Shown piece by piece: positions 1-11,674 of a stretch of DNA of 64,000 bases. Origin of the DNA: Adiantum capillus-veneris (Eukaryota; Streptophyta; Polypodiopsida; Polypodiales; Pteridaceae); the NCBI GenBank assembly GCA_014529385.2, contig CM043954.1, positions 94,195,247 through 94,259,246 of the forward strand, read 5' to 3'. The notes under the pieces were generated by a model that saw nothing but the letters and a program-made list of their open reading frames with translations, was not told the DNA's origin and did not search any database. Each line of letters opens with the position of its first letter. Positions within the stretch are counted from its first letter, which is position 1. A program made the translations under genes and the position numbers.

Positions 1-20
1 AAAAAACCAAAAAAATAACC

Positions 21-32
21 TCTCTCGCTCTC

Positions 33-76
<44 letters not shown>
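21..76. repeat. (CT)n microsatellite
   Basis: Nearly pure CT dinucleotide tract with two interruptions at its left end. It lies at the window edge and belongs to no recognisable element. Confidence 0.95.
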
Positions 77-81
<5 letters not shown>

Positions 82-344
82 TGTGGCCATTTGGTAACGC
101 GAGCCTTGCGTCCCGTCTCTCTCTTGCGATGCGCACAGTCAAGGCTCATTTTTTAAGGGTGACCCTACCCTTCATTAAGCTTTATTTAGGCAAAAATTAG
201 AAGGGCTACTCATAGATTTTTCAATATTCTACCCTTCTTTTGAAGGGTAACAATATTTTTGCCCTTCCGGGCCCTGCCCTTGCCACGCGTCACTGTCTGC
301 TTTGACCGGCGCCCTCGCGGCAGTGGCCTCTTAGCCAAACGTGT
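77..344. other. No gene recognised
   Basis: A mixed, partly GC-rich stretch between the first CT tract and the 248-bp tandem repeat. Short open frames on both strands show no domain or codon signal and overlap each other, so I call nothing here. Confidence 0.5.
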
Positions 345-960
345 TGTTCTGCCACTGTTCACGCAAGAGAGAGAGACGGGACGCGAGCAGGGAAGAAGGG
401 TGCCTTGCACGACCGTGGAGCAGTGCTGGAAAAAAACCTAGGTGTAGTGTAATCCCACCTACAAATATTGAAATTTACCTCTAAATTTTATTTTTGAAAG
501 TGGAAAAACCTACAAAATTTTGCGAAAATGTTTCGCGAACGCTGCTTGGCCTCTGGTGTAGTGATGGCAACTTGACACAAAATGGCCGCCACTGTTCGCG
601 CAGCGCAAGAGAGAGAGAGAGAGACGAGACGCGAGCAAGGAAGAAGGGTGCCTTGCATGACTGTGGAGCAGTGCTTGAAAAAAACCTAGGTGTAGTGTAA
701 TCCCACCTACAAATATTGAAATTTACCTCTAAATTTTATTTTTGAAAGTGGAAAAACCTACAAAATTTTGCGAAAATGTTTCGCGAACCCTGCTTGGCGT
801 CTGGTGTAGCGATTGCAGCTTGACACGAAATGGCCCCCCGCTTTCTTGCCCGCGATGGAGCGCATCTTGCTCGTCGAGGTAGGGAAGAAGGGCGCCTTGC
901 ACGACCATGGACTCGTGGAGCTCAAACCGGACTCCAGAGGAGATCGTGCGCAGAGCTTGA
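345..960. repeat. 248-bp tandem repeat, two copies plus a diverged partial third
   Basis: The stretch from about 354 to 590 recurs at about 590 to 838 with a constant offset of 248 bases. For example, CCTAGGTGTAGTG occurs at 437 and 685, and TGCTTGGC at 543 and 791. A diverged third start, beginning with the GGGAAGAAGG block, is seen near 880-930. Each copy has a short GA tract, a GC-rich part and an A/T-rich part. The open frames inside it (such as 494-700) are repeat-derived and unlikely to be genes. Confidence 0.85.
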
Positions 961-1197
961 CATGAAAGCAGTGTTTGGGAAAAGTGTGCCTCAGCTTAGC
1001 CTTGAGCCGGTTGCAGAATCAAAGTAGCCGGTTGAGGGGAGGGCAAGAAGGAGAAAATTGCGCTTAAAAATACATGAAAAATAGTGTAATTGGAGGGATT
1101 TTTGGTTGTTTTTGAAAATGAATTTTCTGCCTTGGAGGGGTTTTTGGATGTTTGTGAAAATGAATTTTCTCGAACACTGCATGATGAAGGAAGGTTG

Positions 1198-1198
<1 letters not shown>

Positions 1199-1258
<60 letters not shown>
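1199..1258. repeat. (CT)30 microsatellite
   Basis: A perfect 60-base CT tract. All open frames crossing it translate into Ser-Leu or Arg-Glu runs and are artefacts. Confidence 0.97.
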
Positions 1259-1262
<4 letters not shown>

Positions 1263-1463
1263 ACACTGGCATGTGCACGTCTCGGGATGCATGGCAAGGG
1301 GCTCAAAACGATGCTGACAGGCGGCAACAGTCACTCTCTCTTTCTCGCTCTGAGCGCCCTGTGCTGCCGGCTTGCAGGCGCCACTGGCCAGTTGAAGGAG
1401 CATTCGCCATGTGGCAAGGGAGGGGGGGGCGGAATTCCCTCCCCCTTTATCTGTAGTATAGAT

Positions 1464-1672
1464 GCTTTCACTTTCACTCCACCTTTTTTTGGAAAGACTT
1501 CCATCCATACTACTTTTCTCATTTCTTTATCCCTTTCTTATCTCTTTGCTTAAACCTTTTACCTTTCTTTCCATCATTTCTTCTTTTAAATTTCTCTCAA
1601 ACCTTCTTCCCCCCAACCTTCAAATTTTCTATTCTCTCAGCTTTCACTTTCACTCCACCTTTTTTTGGAAAG
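1464..1672. repeat. Pyrimidine-rich direct repeat
   Basis: A block of about 33 bases starting GCTTTCACTTTCACTCC and ending TTTGGAAAG is present at 1464 and again at 1640. The sequence between is strongly pyrimidine rich. It sits just upstream of the first methionine of the degraded gene at 1699, so it could be a leader or promoter duplication. Confidence 0.75.
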
Positions 1673-1698
1673 CCATAAGCACCCCAATCACAAAGAAA

Positions 1699-4600
1699 AT
1701 GCATGTCCTAACAAGAAAAGAGTCCAAAGGAGTGGAGTGCCAAGAGGAGATGAACATCTACACAACTCAAGAAGAAATTCATGTACACACCACTCAAGAG
1801 AGTGGTTCCTCTCTCGCGATGACATTTTTGGTTGGAGTGTCTGTATTGATGGCAGTGCCCCACCCCCCCCCTCGACAGGTGTAGTCACATCGACAACCAT
1901 AGAAGCAAAAAACATGGTTCATGACCCTCTTATCGATCTCTTTGGATCTATGGTTGATAGCCATATCTCATCAAGCTAGACTGATGCTCAAGTTGTGCCA
2001 TACAATCACCTGTTTCCACACATCCCTCTATGTCATTTTTTGGCCAATTTGGCCATTAGAACGAATGATGATTGTGTGATCAAACTAAAGACCTCTATAG
2101 CCAAAGAGGTTACCAGCGCATGATGGCTTCTTTCATTATGTCTGAAGCTTTTCTAGGACAAGATCACATACCATTTGATAGACGTGGCACTTCTGGGAGA
2201 GAGTTAGTGATGTCGGCCACATTTGATGACCAAATTAGATACATTCCCGAGCTCTCTCACATGGAGGAGAAAATGCTCATTGTATGGGATGACAACCATC
2301 GGCTCCATGTGTGGAAAGATTGGGCATTGCAGGAGTGGCTGGATGGATTCTCTTCACCGAACATTGAGTGCATGATTGTGAAGTGTGAACGTGCAGAGAA
2401 ATCAGAATTTTTGTTGGTGCTCAGCATGATCAACAAGTAGGTTTCATCACACTTCTATTTGTGTACTTGGGTCATTAATTGTTAATATAATTTTACATTT
2501 AAAAATATGGTGACACGAGTCTATGTGCCTCACACCATTGCCCATGACATATTTATGATGCAAAAATTAGCGCTTGCCGATCCACAGTTCTTATTGGATA
2601 ATTTCAATGAAGATATGACAAAAGCCAAGAGGGCACTTTGTGGGACGACAATGAACCATTCAAAATGGATTAGACTACCTATGTCTTTGCTAGTGCAACT
2701 ACTGTGGAAGGTATTTCTAAATTTATAATACACATGCATTAGGTAAGTACCTTTTTCTCAAAAATCACTTTGTTTTGGAAATTTTTATTGCAGGAAGAGT
2801 TTGATGCAGTGTATCAGTTGAGGACATAGAATTTGTCAGCTAAGGGAAGTAGAGAGTACCACATGCACGAAGAAGATTACAAGGCAAGCTATAATTTGGT
2901 TGTGAAAGAGACCGAGAACTTTTTTGTGTGCAAGGGGCTAGAGATAGCGGTCATAGCCAGTCCTGAGAATGGCACATATTTTTTCCAAAAATTCATCTCT
3001 TTTGTGGGTTGGGGAGAGAAAAGTTGCAAAATGACCCCCTTCAAAGTCTCTAAGGTTGCACGGGTACACATTAGACCGTAGAGTAAGTACTATCTGGTTT
3101 TGAAAGCACAATTTGTTCTCCTTAATCTATTAAAATTATCATCCAATGATAAATTTTAGAAAATATCATCTGATCGATATATTAGCCAAGGGCGATGTGT
3201 CATTGGTGGAGGCATCTATTCTAACACAAGAGAAGACATTCTTGCAATGGTTGAGAATGTACGTGTATTGGTGGCAGCTTGAAAGGTGAGCTTATTAAAA
3301 TTAGAGTACGGGGTATACTCTAAGAATTCCACATTACTAATACTTAAGAGTGTAGGGGTGTATTGAGTGTAGCGGAAAGATGGAGGCTGAGAACTCCACG
3401 CTCAAGAAGCTACATGTACACAGTGCAGGTGATTGGGGCGTGTCTCTTGGCAAGGCAGTGCAGGATTTTTGACAAAAGCACTTTGACAAGGCTCTTTTGC
3501 AATGGAAGCAAGCCATACCAGCCACACACAACGTAGAGGAGCATCCGTATTTCGCATGTACTATCCCGATGCTTTCTATACAGGTATTGAACTATACAAT
3601 TTTATTAGGATGAAATATTAAAATTGTTTTTTTAAATGATCAAGTTATTCCTCTTGTTATTTGTGGATGGTGGTTGGGCACCCTTAAGATAGATCCTCGT
3701 AGTCCATACCCCAAGCATCCTAGTGATACATGGCTGGAGTCTAAGAGAGAGGAGAGCGGTCTCCATCCCAACGATTGGATAGAGAAGCTCCATGGTAAGG
3801 AAACGTGGAGAGACGGTCCATGGTTTTTGGACTATGCGGATGGCGAATTTTTCGAAGACAAAGTTGCATACAATGGTAAGTAATGTTTTTTTTGTTCACC
3901 TAATGTGTTTGGTTTGCAATAGTGTTCTCACTTTTTTTAGCCTTGCAACATTACACAAGAAGGTTAATAGTAAGGGCAAAAGTGGAAGTATCACCATCAA
4001 TCAGGCCCCCACTGATGTCATTTCCTCTAGCACGACCAAGGGACATCATAGTCCAAAACCTGCATTGGAAAGACCTAAACAAGGTAAGAAGAGAGGACGA
4101 CCAATCATCAATAATTAAAAAGGAGCGAGCATGAAGGTGGTGTGTCATATTATGAGCAGGGTGATTCTGAACGTCACTTAGAGTCACTGAGATCTAGTCC
4201 TTCCCAACCTGCAAGATCCTCGGGTCCCAAGCGAACCATATCCATTGCTACTAGACAAAGAGAGGGCATCCACCCAGTTTCTATTCCGCCACTCAAGCCA
4301 CTTGCCTCCTTTCCACTAGGTAAGAAATGCCACCACAAATAAGTATTTTTTTAAAGAAGAAAATTGTGGTACCTAACATTTGATTAAATTTTTTGCGTTG
4401 ACACAGTTTTGGCTCACTCTGATGCAGAAATGGTAGAAATTATAAGTGTTGGGGTAGTCCCAGTACATCTCGTAGTACTTGTTGATGTATACCATCTACC
4501 AAAGGCTCTCATGGATCCAAATAACTCTTCTAAGTGAGTTTATGACACTCAGGCATCCAATTTCATTTTTTAACTTGATAAGCACTCACTCAATCTTCTT

Positions 4601-5262
4601 TTGCATGGTGTTTTGTATTGCAAGAGCCTTCGAGTCATCCAATGTTTGATTGGGTCTCTCTCACACTCCCGCAAATAGGAGCCTGATCAGCGGCTTGGAG
4701 GGGTGCGACTTGTGTGGGAAGACCCTCCCACACGTTGCAAACTCGATGCCGGCATTGGTGGTATACCCCGATGGAATGCATTCTCTGTTGAGCTTGTTGC
4801 CAGTGTGTTCACCTTGGCTACATAGTTTTTATTATCGGATGGTGCAGTACGTGTCAAGCAAACCATTTGGCACTCACACTGAGGAGGTCCGCTTGCATAA
4901 TTTTTGCCATCTTCACACCATTTTCTCCAAATGATGTTGCATGCATACGCTGTGATAGATGACTTCACGGATCCAGTAAGTTCTCAACCATTTCTCCATA
5001 AATTTCATGGTTGGTAGATATTGGTGTGTTTTTTATTTAAACCAGTAGCCATATTGCAGGTCAAGACCTTACTATTGGTCATGTTAACACGTAAAATTAA
5101 AGGCCTTCCAGTGATTCCACTATATGATCGTCAAGCAAGAGATGTGGTAGCTGACAACGGTGGGTTTGAGTTTGAGAGCCACTACGAGACTTGCCATGGA
5201 TGCTAGATGCTCTTGAAGCACCATTTTGGACTGGAATAAAGAAGAGCAAGATCTTTGCTCGA
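1699..5262 (+). pseudogene. Degraded multi-exon gene of unknown function
   Basis: Several plus-strand open blocks read like protein: 1699-1880, about 1880-2100, 2120-2440, 2507-2710, 2794-3080, 3674-3880 and a C-terminal block to 5262. They do not share one frame and carry internal stops. One is a TAG at about 2827-2829, just after a good acceptor (TTTTTATTGCAG ending 2793). A GT-AG intron at about 2710-2793 is plausible. The peptide around 2120-2440 is rich in acidic and aromatic residues (for example QIRYIPELSHMEEKMLIVWDD). The last block ends LEAPFWTGIKKSKIFAR, with its stop in the first unit of a 29-bp repeat. I recognise no family. It could be a decayed host gene or the coding part of an old DNA transposon. 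Confidence 0.4.
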
Positions 5263-5350
5263 TAAGTCGAGGAGGGCATTTTTATGCTCGATAAGTCGAG
5301 GAGGGCATTTTTATGCTCAATAAGTCAAGGAGGTCATTTTTATGCTCGAT
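5257..5350. repeat. 29-bp tandem repeat, three units plus a partial
   Basis: Units at 5257-5285, 5286-5314 and 5315-5343, then seven matching bases. Units 1 and 2 are identical; unit 3 has three substitutions. The first unit carries the stop codon of the last open block of the upstream degraded gene. Confidence 0.95.
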
Positions 5351-6095
5351 TTTTGCCATTTAACTAGTCCGCTTATGTGTCATTGAAATGTCTGTTAATG
5401 TTTGTGCTATTGTAAACATGTCATTGTTGGGTGCCTTCACAAAGGTTGGCGATGTATTTTTGGATTGTCTTGTAGGTTGTGGTGGCTTAGCAATGGAGTG
5501 CGAGTGTCTACAAACAACATTACTTCAGCATTGGCCGGGATAAGAATTTTTTTTTGGCACGTATTCAACCGCAACAGCGGCTTACTAGCGGTCTAGGATT
5601 GACCCTTCATGTGGGTGAGGTATCACGTAGAGCACAATCACAGCTGCCCCTGTCTCCTTTACGACATCACTAAAAGTCGGTTGTGTCATTTTCTCCTCCT
5701 CCAAGTAGACCTCCAGCTATAGTTCCAAGTTGGCCAAGCCATGTTCAATCGCTCTATCAACCATTATTTCCCACACTGCCCATGCGGCCCCACCTGCACA
5801 CACCCCTGTAATGCAACTTCCACAGGACTTGCAGCCATCGAAAACCTAAATCTCAACTTGTATCCATTAATCCATATGAACTTATTCTCTATGTAATGGC
5901 ACAACAAAACATAGAAGTTGGTCATACTATGTTTTAATTTTTTATTAGCACCATGTGCTATGTGTTTGCCACTATGTTTTGTTTTTTTTTAACTATATTT
6001 AACTTTTAAAGGCAAGCCAATCAATGGTGGTTAATATTTTAGTGAGAATTCTTTTCTATAATATTTTATGTGAAAATAGTACAAAGGACATAATG
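5351..6095. other. No gene recognised
   Basis: AT-rich sequence between the 29-bp repeat and the first LTR. I see no reading frame, repeat or element boundary apart from the LTR that follows. Confidence 0.5.
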
Positions 6096-6797
6096 TGTCA
6101 TAAAATCTAATATCTAACCAACCAAAATGATTTTTTCATATTAAACTGATCATTTAATGTGAGGATAAATTGGAACAAGGGTTAGAATATAGACCTGTGC
6201 TTATGGATCTATCTCAACACGAGGCCAAAGTCAATGAATCCAAATGAGAGATGGTCTATCAAAGAGCAATGCTAGATAATGGAGCGCGAAAGACCTTAGG
6301 GTTAGCTTCATTAAAGACCTCCGAAGTTTAGTGTTAAAATTCATCTGACCTTATGCAAGCTAAGGCTGACCTTGAGGTGGGAATCCTACCCAAGCATGAG
6401 GTGTTTGTCGTGCTTGCTAACTAAGGTGCTAAGGTGTTTGTGGGAACCTTGCTCAAGATTGACGTGCTTCTCATGTTTAAATGACTAAGGTGCTTGAAGT
6501 GTTCAATTCAAACATGATCTCTCGAGAGGCATAAATGATTTTTATGCTTAACATCATATCTTAAGAAGCATAAAAGACACATGTCAAGATCGTCCCCATG
6601 TGGCCCTCATGATGTGTTTGAATCCTATTGGATAGGCCTTAAAGGGGTCCAATGAGAATTTAGAAGCATAAAAATAAATAATTAAGTTCTTTGTCTCAAA
6701 GAGGAGAAAGAGGACACATGTCCAAATGATATAATTAAATAATACAAAAGAGAGAAAGAGAGAATGAGAGAGAGGGGTGGACCAAGCATGAGAGGGG

Positions 6798-6885
<88 letters not shown>

Positions 6886-7572
6886 ATTGTGTAAAGTGCA
6901 AAGTGCAAGAGCTCCATCTCCTTCTCCAAGCTTGTTGAGAAGTTGAGAGCGTACACCAACACTCTTGACTATGGAATGCAAATCCAACCAAGAGCCATGC
7001 TTCAATACTTAAGCTTGCCATCTTCTTCATATTCATTACTATGCTATTATGCTATGCTAAGCAAGAAGAGTGATAATGAGTGAGGATCTATTTCTTTCTC
7101 CTATGAATGATTCTTCTTCCTCTTCCCTATCCTCATTCCCCGCTATCTCTTTCCACCTTCGAAGGTGTTTGAGGCCTTCAGACTGAGGCTTGGTATAGTT
7201 ACTGCTTTTTGCAAAGTTTATGGTATGCTCGTGATGCATGAATCTTTCCATCTTCATTGCATCACCTATGTCACAAGGAACACAAAGATTGTATTGTACC
7301 AAGTCTCTCTTTATGGGAGAATCTATTGTACAAACGCCTTTTGGAGGGGGGACTGGCTCCAAGTAAATCCGATTCTCAACTATTGTCATGTTCTCTAATA
7401 CTCTCTCTTGCAAAAGTATTGTTCATGCCAAGTTAATTAAGTATTATGCTTATGTTACTACCATCAATTAAGTTCACCCTCTATGTTCTCAAAGTAATAT
7501 CACAAAAATGCTCACTCTAATTCTCTTAATTCCGCTAGCTATTCTCAAAGTTCATAGGCCATTTCCATTACA
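6096..7572 (+). repeat. 5' LTR of gypsy A1
   Basis: Begins TGTCATAAAAT and ends CCATTACA (TG...CA). It matches in inverse orientation the LTR at 23310-24744 over its whole length, with indels. The primer site follows directly. The LTR contains a compound CT/CA microsatellite, which in the A2 copy is short and partly replaced by a GT run. Confidence 0.92.
6801..6883. repeat. Compound (CT)20(CA)21 microsatellite inside the LTR
   Basis: Forty bases of pure CT followed by about 43 of pure CA. The tract is much longer than in the A2 LTR, which fits microsatellite growth after insertion. Confidence 0.97.
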
Positions 7573-7573
7573 T

Positions 7574-7585
7574 TGGTATCAGAGC
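7574..7585 (+). other. Primer binding site, initiator tRNA-Met type
   Basis: TGGTATCAGAGC lies one base after the 5' LTR end. It is the usual complement to the 3' end of plant initiator tRNA-Met and fixes element orientation as plus. Confidence 0.93.
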
Positions 7586-7986
7586 ATTTGGTTTCTCTTT
7601 TCTTGCTTAAGAAGAGAGGTCCTTAAGTAGCCTATTAATGATTGATTTTGTTGATTACATTAGGGTAAGTGGAACTAGGATCTATTATTGGTTTTGTTGA
7701 GCCCACTATGTGGGATTTGGTGCACACCTCGGAAGATTTGGTCATAATAATGGGGCCTTTTTAGACTTGCCTACGGCTTTACCATTATTGAGCCATAAGA
7801 AGTCCAAAAGGAGCTATCCCTCAACAATTCTGCTATATTAGACCCACTCCACTACTGTCTATAATTAACCAATTCGATGCGTGGGTGTAGATACTTAAGT
7901 GCTTATTTCCAAAGGCTAAGAGGAGTAGCAAGTAAGGTTTTGAATTGCCAAAGAATACAGTAAGTAAACACATAATTATAATTAGC

Positions 7987-8760
7987 ATGGCTGAAAATAA
8001 CCAAGAGAGTAGAATGAACATTGATAACTTTGATTTTGCACATGAAGGAGATAATGATGTTGCCCCCATGTTTGTCAATTATCTTGTTACTAGGTTGCAA
8101 CAAGCTATGGGCAACCCTACTTTGCAAGCCAAAGTTACTCAACTACTTCGTGCTTATGGGATTTCTCTTTTTCTCCAAGAGGAGAGAGAGCTTACGAGGC
8201 CACTTGATGAGACCCCCAAAAGAAGACTCTCTCCCATACAAGAGGAGGAATCCAAAGAACAAGAAAGTAATGAATCCCTAAGTTCCTATGAAGATGTGGC
8301 TCCACGAAGACGATGGTCTAGACGATCGCCAACTCCTTCCAAGAGGAAACGGTCAACACACAGTCCTCCTCATCACTCCAAAAGGGAAGAGAGGAAAAAA
8401 AAGAAGAAAAGGACAAGAAAGAGGTCACCCTCTTCTCCTTCTTCTTCACCTTCCTCCTCTTTCGACGAAATCTATGGCTATTCTCCTCGAGAATACAAGA
8501 GGGGAGGACATCGCAAATCATACCCTGCATAGCGAAGGTCACAAAAGCTCAAGAAGTTCAAAGAGGGAGGAAAGAGTATCTCTTTTCTCACCTATGATGG
8601 CACCTTTGGTGCCATCAACAAAGTATTGACCTTCACCCAGCAATTTGATGCCGCCTTTGGAGACGAGGGCTTCACAGAGTCCTCCAAGCTATGCCATGTA
8701 GCTATGCACTTCCAAAAAATCGGCTCGTCAATGGTGGGTTAGCCTTTGTGGAGACAAAGC
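7987..8760 (+). pseudogene. gag: gypsy A1 Gag, N-terminal part
   Basis: The start ATG at 7987 is shared with A2 (63840). The first open stretch runs to 8532. It begins MAENNQESRMNIDNFDF and has a helical N-terminal region. A strongly basic Ser/Arg/Lys-rich tract follows (about 8290-8470) that resembles an SR-protein tail. After the stop at 8530-8532 the homologous sequence continues in another frame (KLKKFKEGGKS...), so a frameshift separates the two halves. The gene is cut at 8760 by the nested LTR element and resumes at 19991. Gag would package the element RNA in cytoplasmic particles. The function is known for the family; this copy is broken. Confidence 0.8.
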
Positions 8761-9233
8761 TGTTATGGAATTGATATTTTATTATTCATTGCAGATGTGA
8801 CAGGTGGAAAAGACTAAACCGAGCTAGGACTTTGCGAATGAAAAAATATATATATTGTACATTTAATTATTCAAGTGCTCTTTATGAGCTTTGGCCAATT
8901 ATGTCCGACCGGCTAGTTTGTAACCAATTTGACCATTTAAGAAATCTATATAACAAATACGTGCAAGAGGGAAATGGTCACTCTTGCACGGGGGGAGATT
9001 GCACCCAGTGTCTGTCTATTCTTCTCTCCTCTCCTCTCTTCTCTGTTGCCGTGCCGGCGTAGCACTCCATTCTAGGAGGTGCGCCTGCACGTGCTATCTC
9101 GCTCTCTATCTCTCTCTATTAGTGTACATCATTGATTATGTGCTCATGGATGCATGAGGTATGCAGATCTACCATTTTATGGTATGTGCTATTATGAGTA
9201 TTTTGCAGGGCCTTCGCGCATCCGGCTGTAGCA
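8761..9233 (+). repeat. 5' LTR of the LARD-like element
   Basis: Starts TGTTATGGAATTG and ends CTGTAGCA. It is nearly identical to 19503-19990, with small indels (extra CTCTCC and CTCTCTCCTA units in the right copy). Confidence 0.93.
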
Positions 9234-9234
9234 G

Positions 9235-9246
9235 TGGTATCAGAGC
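9235..9246 (+). other. Primer binding site, initiator tRNA-Met type
   Basis: TGGTATCAGAGC begins two bases after the LTR end, and the match continues as TTTGG. It sets plus orientation. Confidence 0.93.
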
Positions 9247-10819
9247 TTTGGAAACGCTCCTCTCAACGCACACTTGATAGAGAAATATATATACAAAGAT
9301 AAGTGCAAATCATGACCTAAATTTTGTTGAGAAGTTGCTTCACGTTTCACTTAATTACCCATCATATTTACAAGTTATGCATTAATTGTACGTCTTACCA
9401 CAAAAGAATACTAGGTCAAATATTTCCGTGTAATTAAAACTCTATTTGTTTAGAGATCATGTCTGTAAATTTTAGCGGCACACTTTGTCTTGATAGTGCC
9501 ATTAGGAAGCCCATTATGGTAAGCTGATTATAGTAGGTAAGACGAGTTTTACGAGAATAATGACACCTCTACTTGCTCAAAGGAGAAGATGAATTATAGG
9601 AATTTTTTTTCTCATATGAGAGGAACATGAACATATAGTAATATAGTAGAAAGAATAATCAGGGTGACGATATCTTCTGCCTAAGGGTACTTCACGAGTG
9701 TAATTGCCTTCAGCTCAAGCACTTGCGCTAAGTGCAGTAGCTGCAACCATTTACAACATCCGTTGCCTGACGATGTCAAGCACTTGCGCTAAGTGCAGTA
9801 GATGCAACCGTTTACAACACAGTTTACGACATTCGCTGCTTTACGCCCTCATAAAAGCCCTCCTTGCAATGATCCTCGCTCTTTCGACCAACAGGCCAAC
9901 ATCCACTACGCCTATTGCAACACTGTGTAGAACCAGTCATCAACCACAAGTCAGACCCAAGCAAAGCTATTATGCCAAGTTGGTGTATTACGAATAGTGC
10001 TCTTCAAGAGGACCGGACATGACCATTATGAGAATTATGGTCTCGTGAGATTTTTGAATTCATATATTTTGTTGAAGCTGCATGCACCCAAGAAACAGCA
10101 GAGGCGCTCCTCTCACGCTGCCCACAACACAAAAGCAGAGGCCCACCAATTACACACTACCAGTTGCAAGACAATATGTTACGGCAGCCATGCAGCTTGT
10201 TTTAAGGCTGACAAAACACGCGGTGAATCTCTCTTTTTTCGCTCTCTTTCTCTCTCACTGCGCCGCCACGCAGCTGTGTTTAACCCCACCACCATCTCAC
10301 GGAACTACAGTCTCCCTCTCTCTCTCTCTCTCTCTTCAGCACGCAGCCTTACGCACACACAACTTCTCGCGTTTGGCGGCGCCTGCTTGAACTGCACTTT
10401 GTGCATGCCATGCTACTTTCGGCTATGCAATCGTAATCTACACAACCCACAATAGGGACGCCCACAAGGCTTATAATAAGATAATCTCCCTCCCTTCAAT
10501 ATATTCACGCCATGTAGCACCTACAACCCCCTCAGCCCACCTCAACCATGCAATTTGACGACCAAACCTCGGCCTCACATCAGCGACCTCAGAATGGTGG
10601 CTCCGTGCAACAAGGTGGCCAACAACCTCAATCAACCATGCACATCACAAGCCACTACTCAAACCACAGTAGACTGCAGCGCCCACCTTGCCCAACTGAT
10701 GATACCCATGCGATCTTAGGACCGCGCCATGCTATCGTCTACTGTCCTGCTTCCAAAAACTTCCTTGAGATTCTCGTTGTCGACCATATCAGGATGATCA
10801 CTATCCTCACATTTTCTCT
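9247..10819. other. LARD-like element internal region, no coding gene recognised
   Basis: Mostly AT-rich and then CT-rich sequence. Open frames at 9704-9997, 9997-10455 and 10082-10390 overlap each other in different frames and translate to low-complexity or repeat-derived peptides. I do not accept them as genes. A CT tract lies at about 10311-10336. Confidence 0.5.
9715..9820. repeat. 62-bp direct duplication
   Basis: CAAGCACTTGCGCTAAGTGC occurs at 9715 and again at 9777. Both copies are followed by AGTAG, TGCAACC and TTTACAACA with a few differences. Confidence 0.88.
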
Positions 10820-10938
10820 CTACTGAAAGTTCAAGAGCCTCCACTACATGAGCTGTGGGAAGCTTTGAATCACGTTTTATCTCTGCTCTGCTGAAAGTTC
10901 AAGAGCCCACTACATGAGCTGTGGGGAGCTTTGAATCG
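10820..10938. repeat. 67-bp direct duplication
   Basis: The block CTGAAAGTTCAAGAGCC ... GGAGCTTTGAATC occurs at about 10822 and 10889, with a 3-base indel. It lies at the 3' edge of the antisense acidic coding remnant and may be part of it. Confidence 0.88.
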
Positions 10939-11674
10939 GAAATCTCCTGGTTTGCACCCAAACCTTCATGAGCCTCAGACATCTCCGTATCTGTAGATTC
11001 TTCTTGCACACCTGAGTCGGACTGCGCTGGAATCCGTTGCGTTTCTTTACACACCAACAATTCTAGCTCCTCAAGAGCTTCAACCATCGGCACTGATGGT
11101 GTTGTGCCTATTGCCTCAACAGATTCACCTTAGTTTTGCATGGGTGCTTCTGGTTATAGAGCACCTATTGTGTCAAGAGATTCCCCTCCCTCTTGCAATA
11201 GACCTTTCTTTGTGTATATATCCTCTTCCACAAGCTCTTCCCTTGCCTTCTCAGATATTCCAATCTTAATTAGAGCACCATCGTCTGGTTCCTTCACAGA
11301 TTCATATACACACGAAACAACATTCACACTAGTCAAGTCATTCCTCTCAAAACCCTCAACATCCTGCATAGGGCTATCACTTGTATTTGCTATAGTGTCC
11401 ATTGTTGACGTCAGTTGCATTCAAAATATCATCTGAAACTGATGCGCTAGGAGCATCTTCATCACCTTCGGGCAGGATAATTAACCACATCAGTACTGCT
11501 TGCAACCTCTACAGCACGGGATTCTTGTGCAGAGACATCACTCTCATCAGCTACATTCTCCTTCCCATCTGGTTTAGCCAGAGCACCTTCAGCGCAACAG
11601 GTTTGCCCACTATAGCTAGTGTCGTCTATGCTTCCAACTTCTTGAACAGGCAGTTGAAGAGGTTTTATTTTCAC
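10899..11674 (-). pseudogene. Acidic low-complexity protein remnant, antisense to the LARD-like element
   Basis: On the minus strand three consecutive open stretches (11674-11462, 11420-11154 and 11093-10899), plus a further frame between the first two, give peptides of one character. They are rich in Glu, Asp, Ser, Val and Ala (for example DESDVSAQESRAVEVAS, SDSPMQDVEGFERND, EESTDTEMSEAHEGLGA). This looks like one acidic, disordered reading frame broken by frameshifts. The plus strand also has open frames here, but their composition is less protein-like. No family is recognised. It could be a captured host gene piece or a decayed element gene. Confidence 0.4.

Noticed and set aside
991-1456. 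Several open frames of 75-170 codons on both strands
   Set aside because: They are kept open by the CT microsatellite and translate to Ser-Leu or Arg-Glu runs.
5257-5350. CRISPR-like repeat
   Set aside because: The 29-bp units are directly adjacent with no spacers, and the sequence is eukaryotic.
6584-7005. Open frames with Cys-Val and Arg-Glu runs
   Set aside because: They translate the CT/CA microsatellite inside the gypsy A1 LTR.
7574-7585. tRNA gene fragment
   Set aside because: Only the 12-18 base primer binding site complementary to a tRNA end is present; no cloverleaf.
8288-8629. Possible SR splicing factor gene
   Set aside because: The basic Ser/Arg tract is part of gypsy A Gag, present at the same place in both copies.
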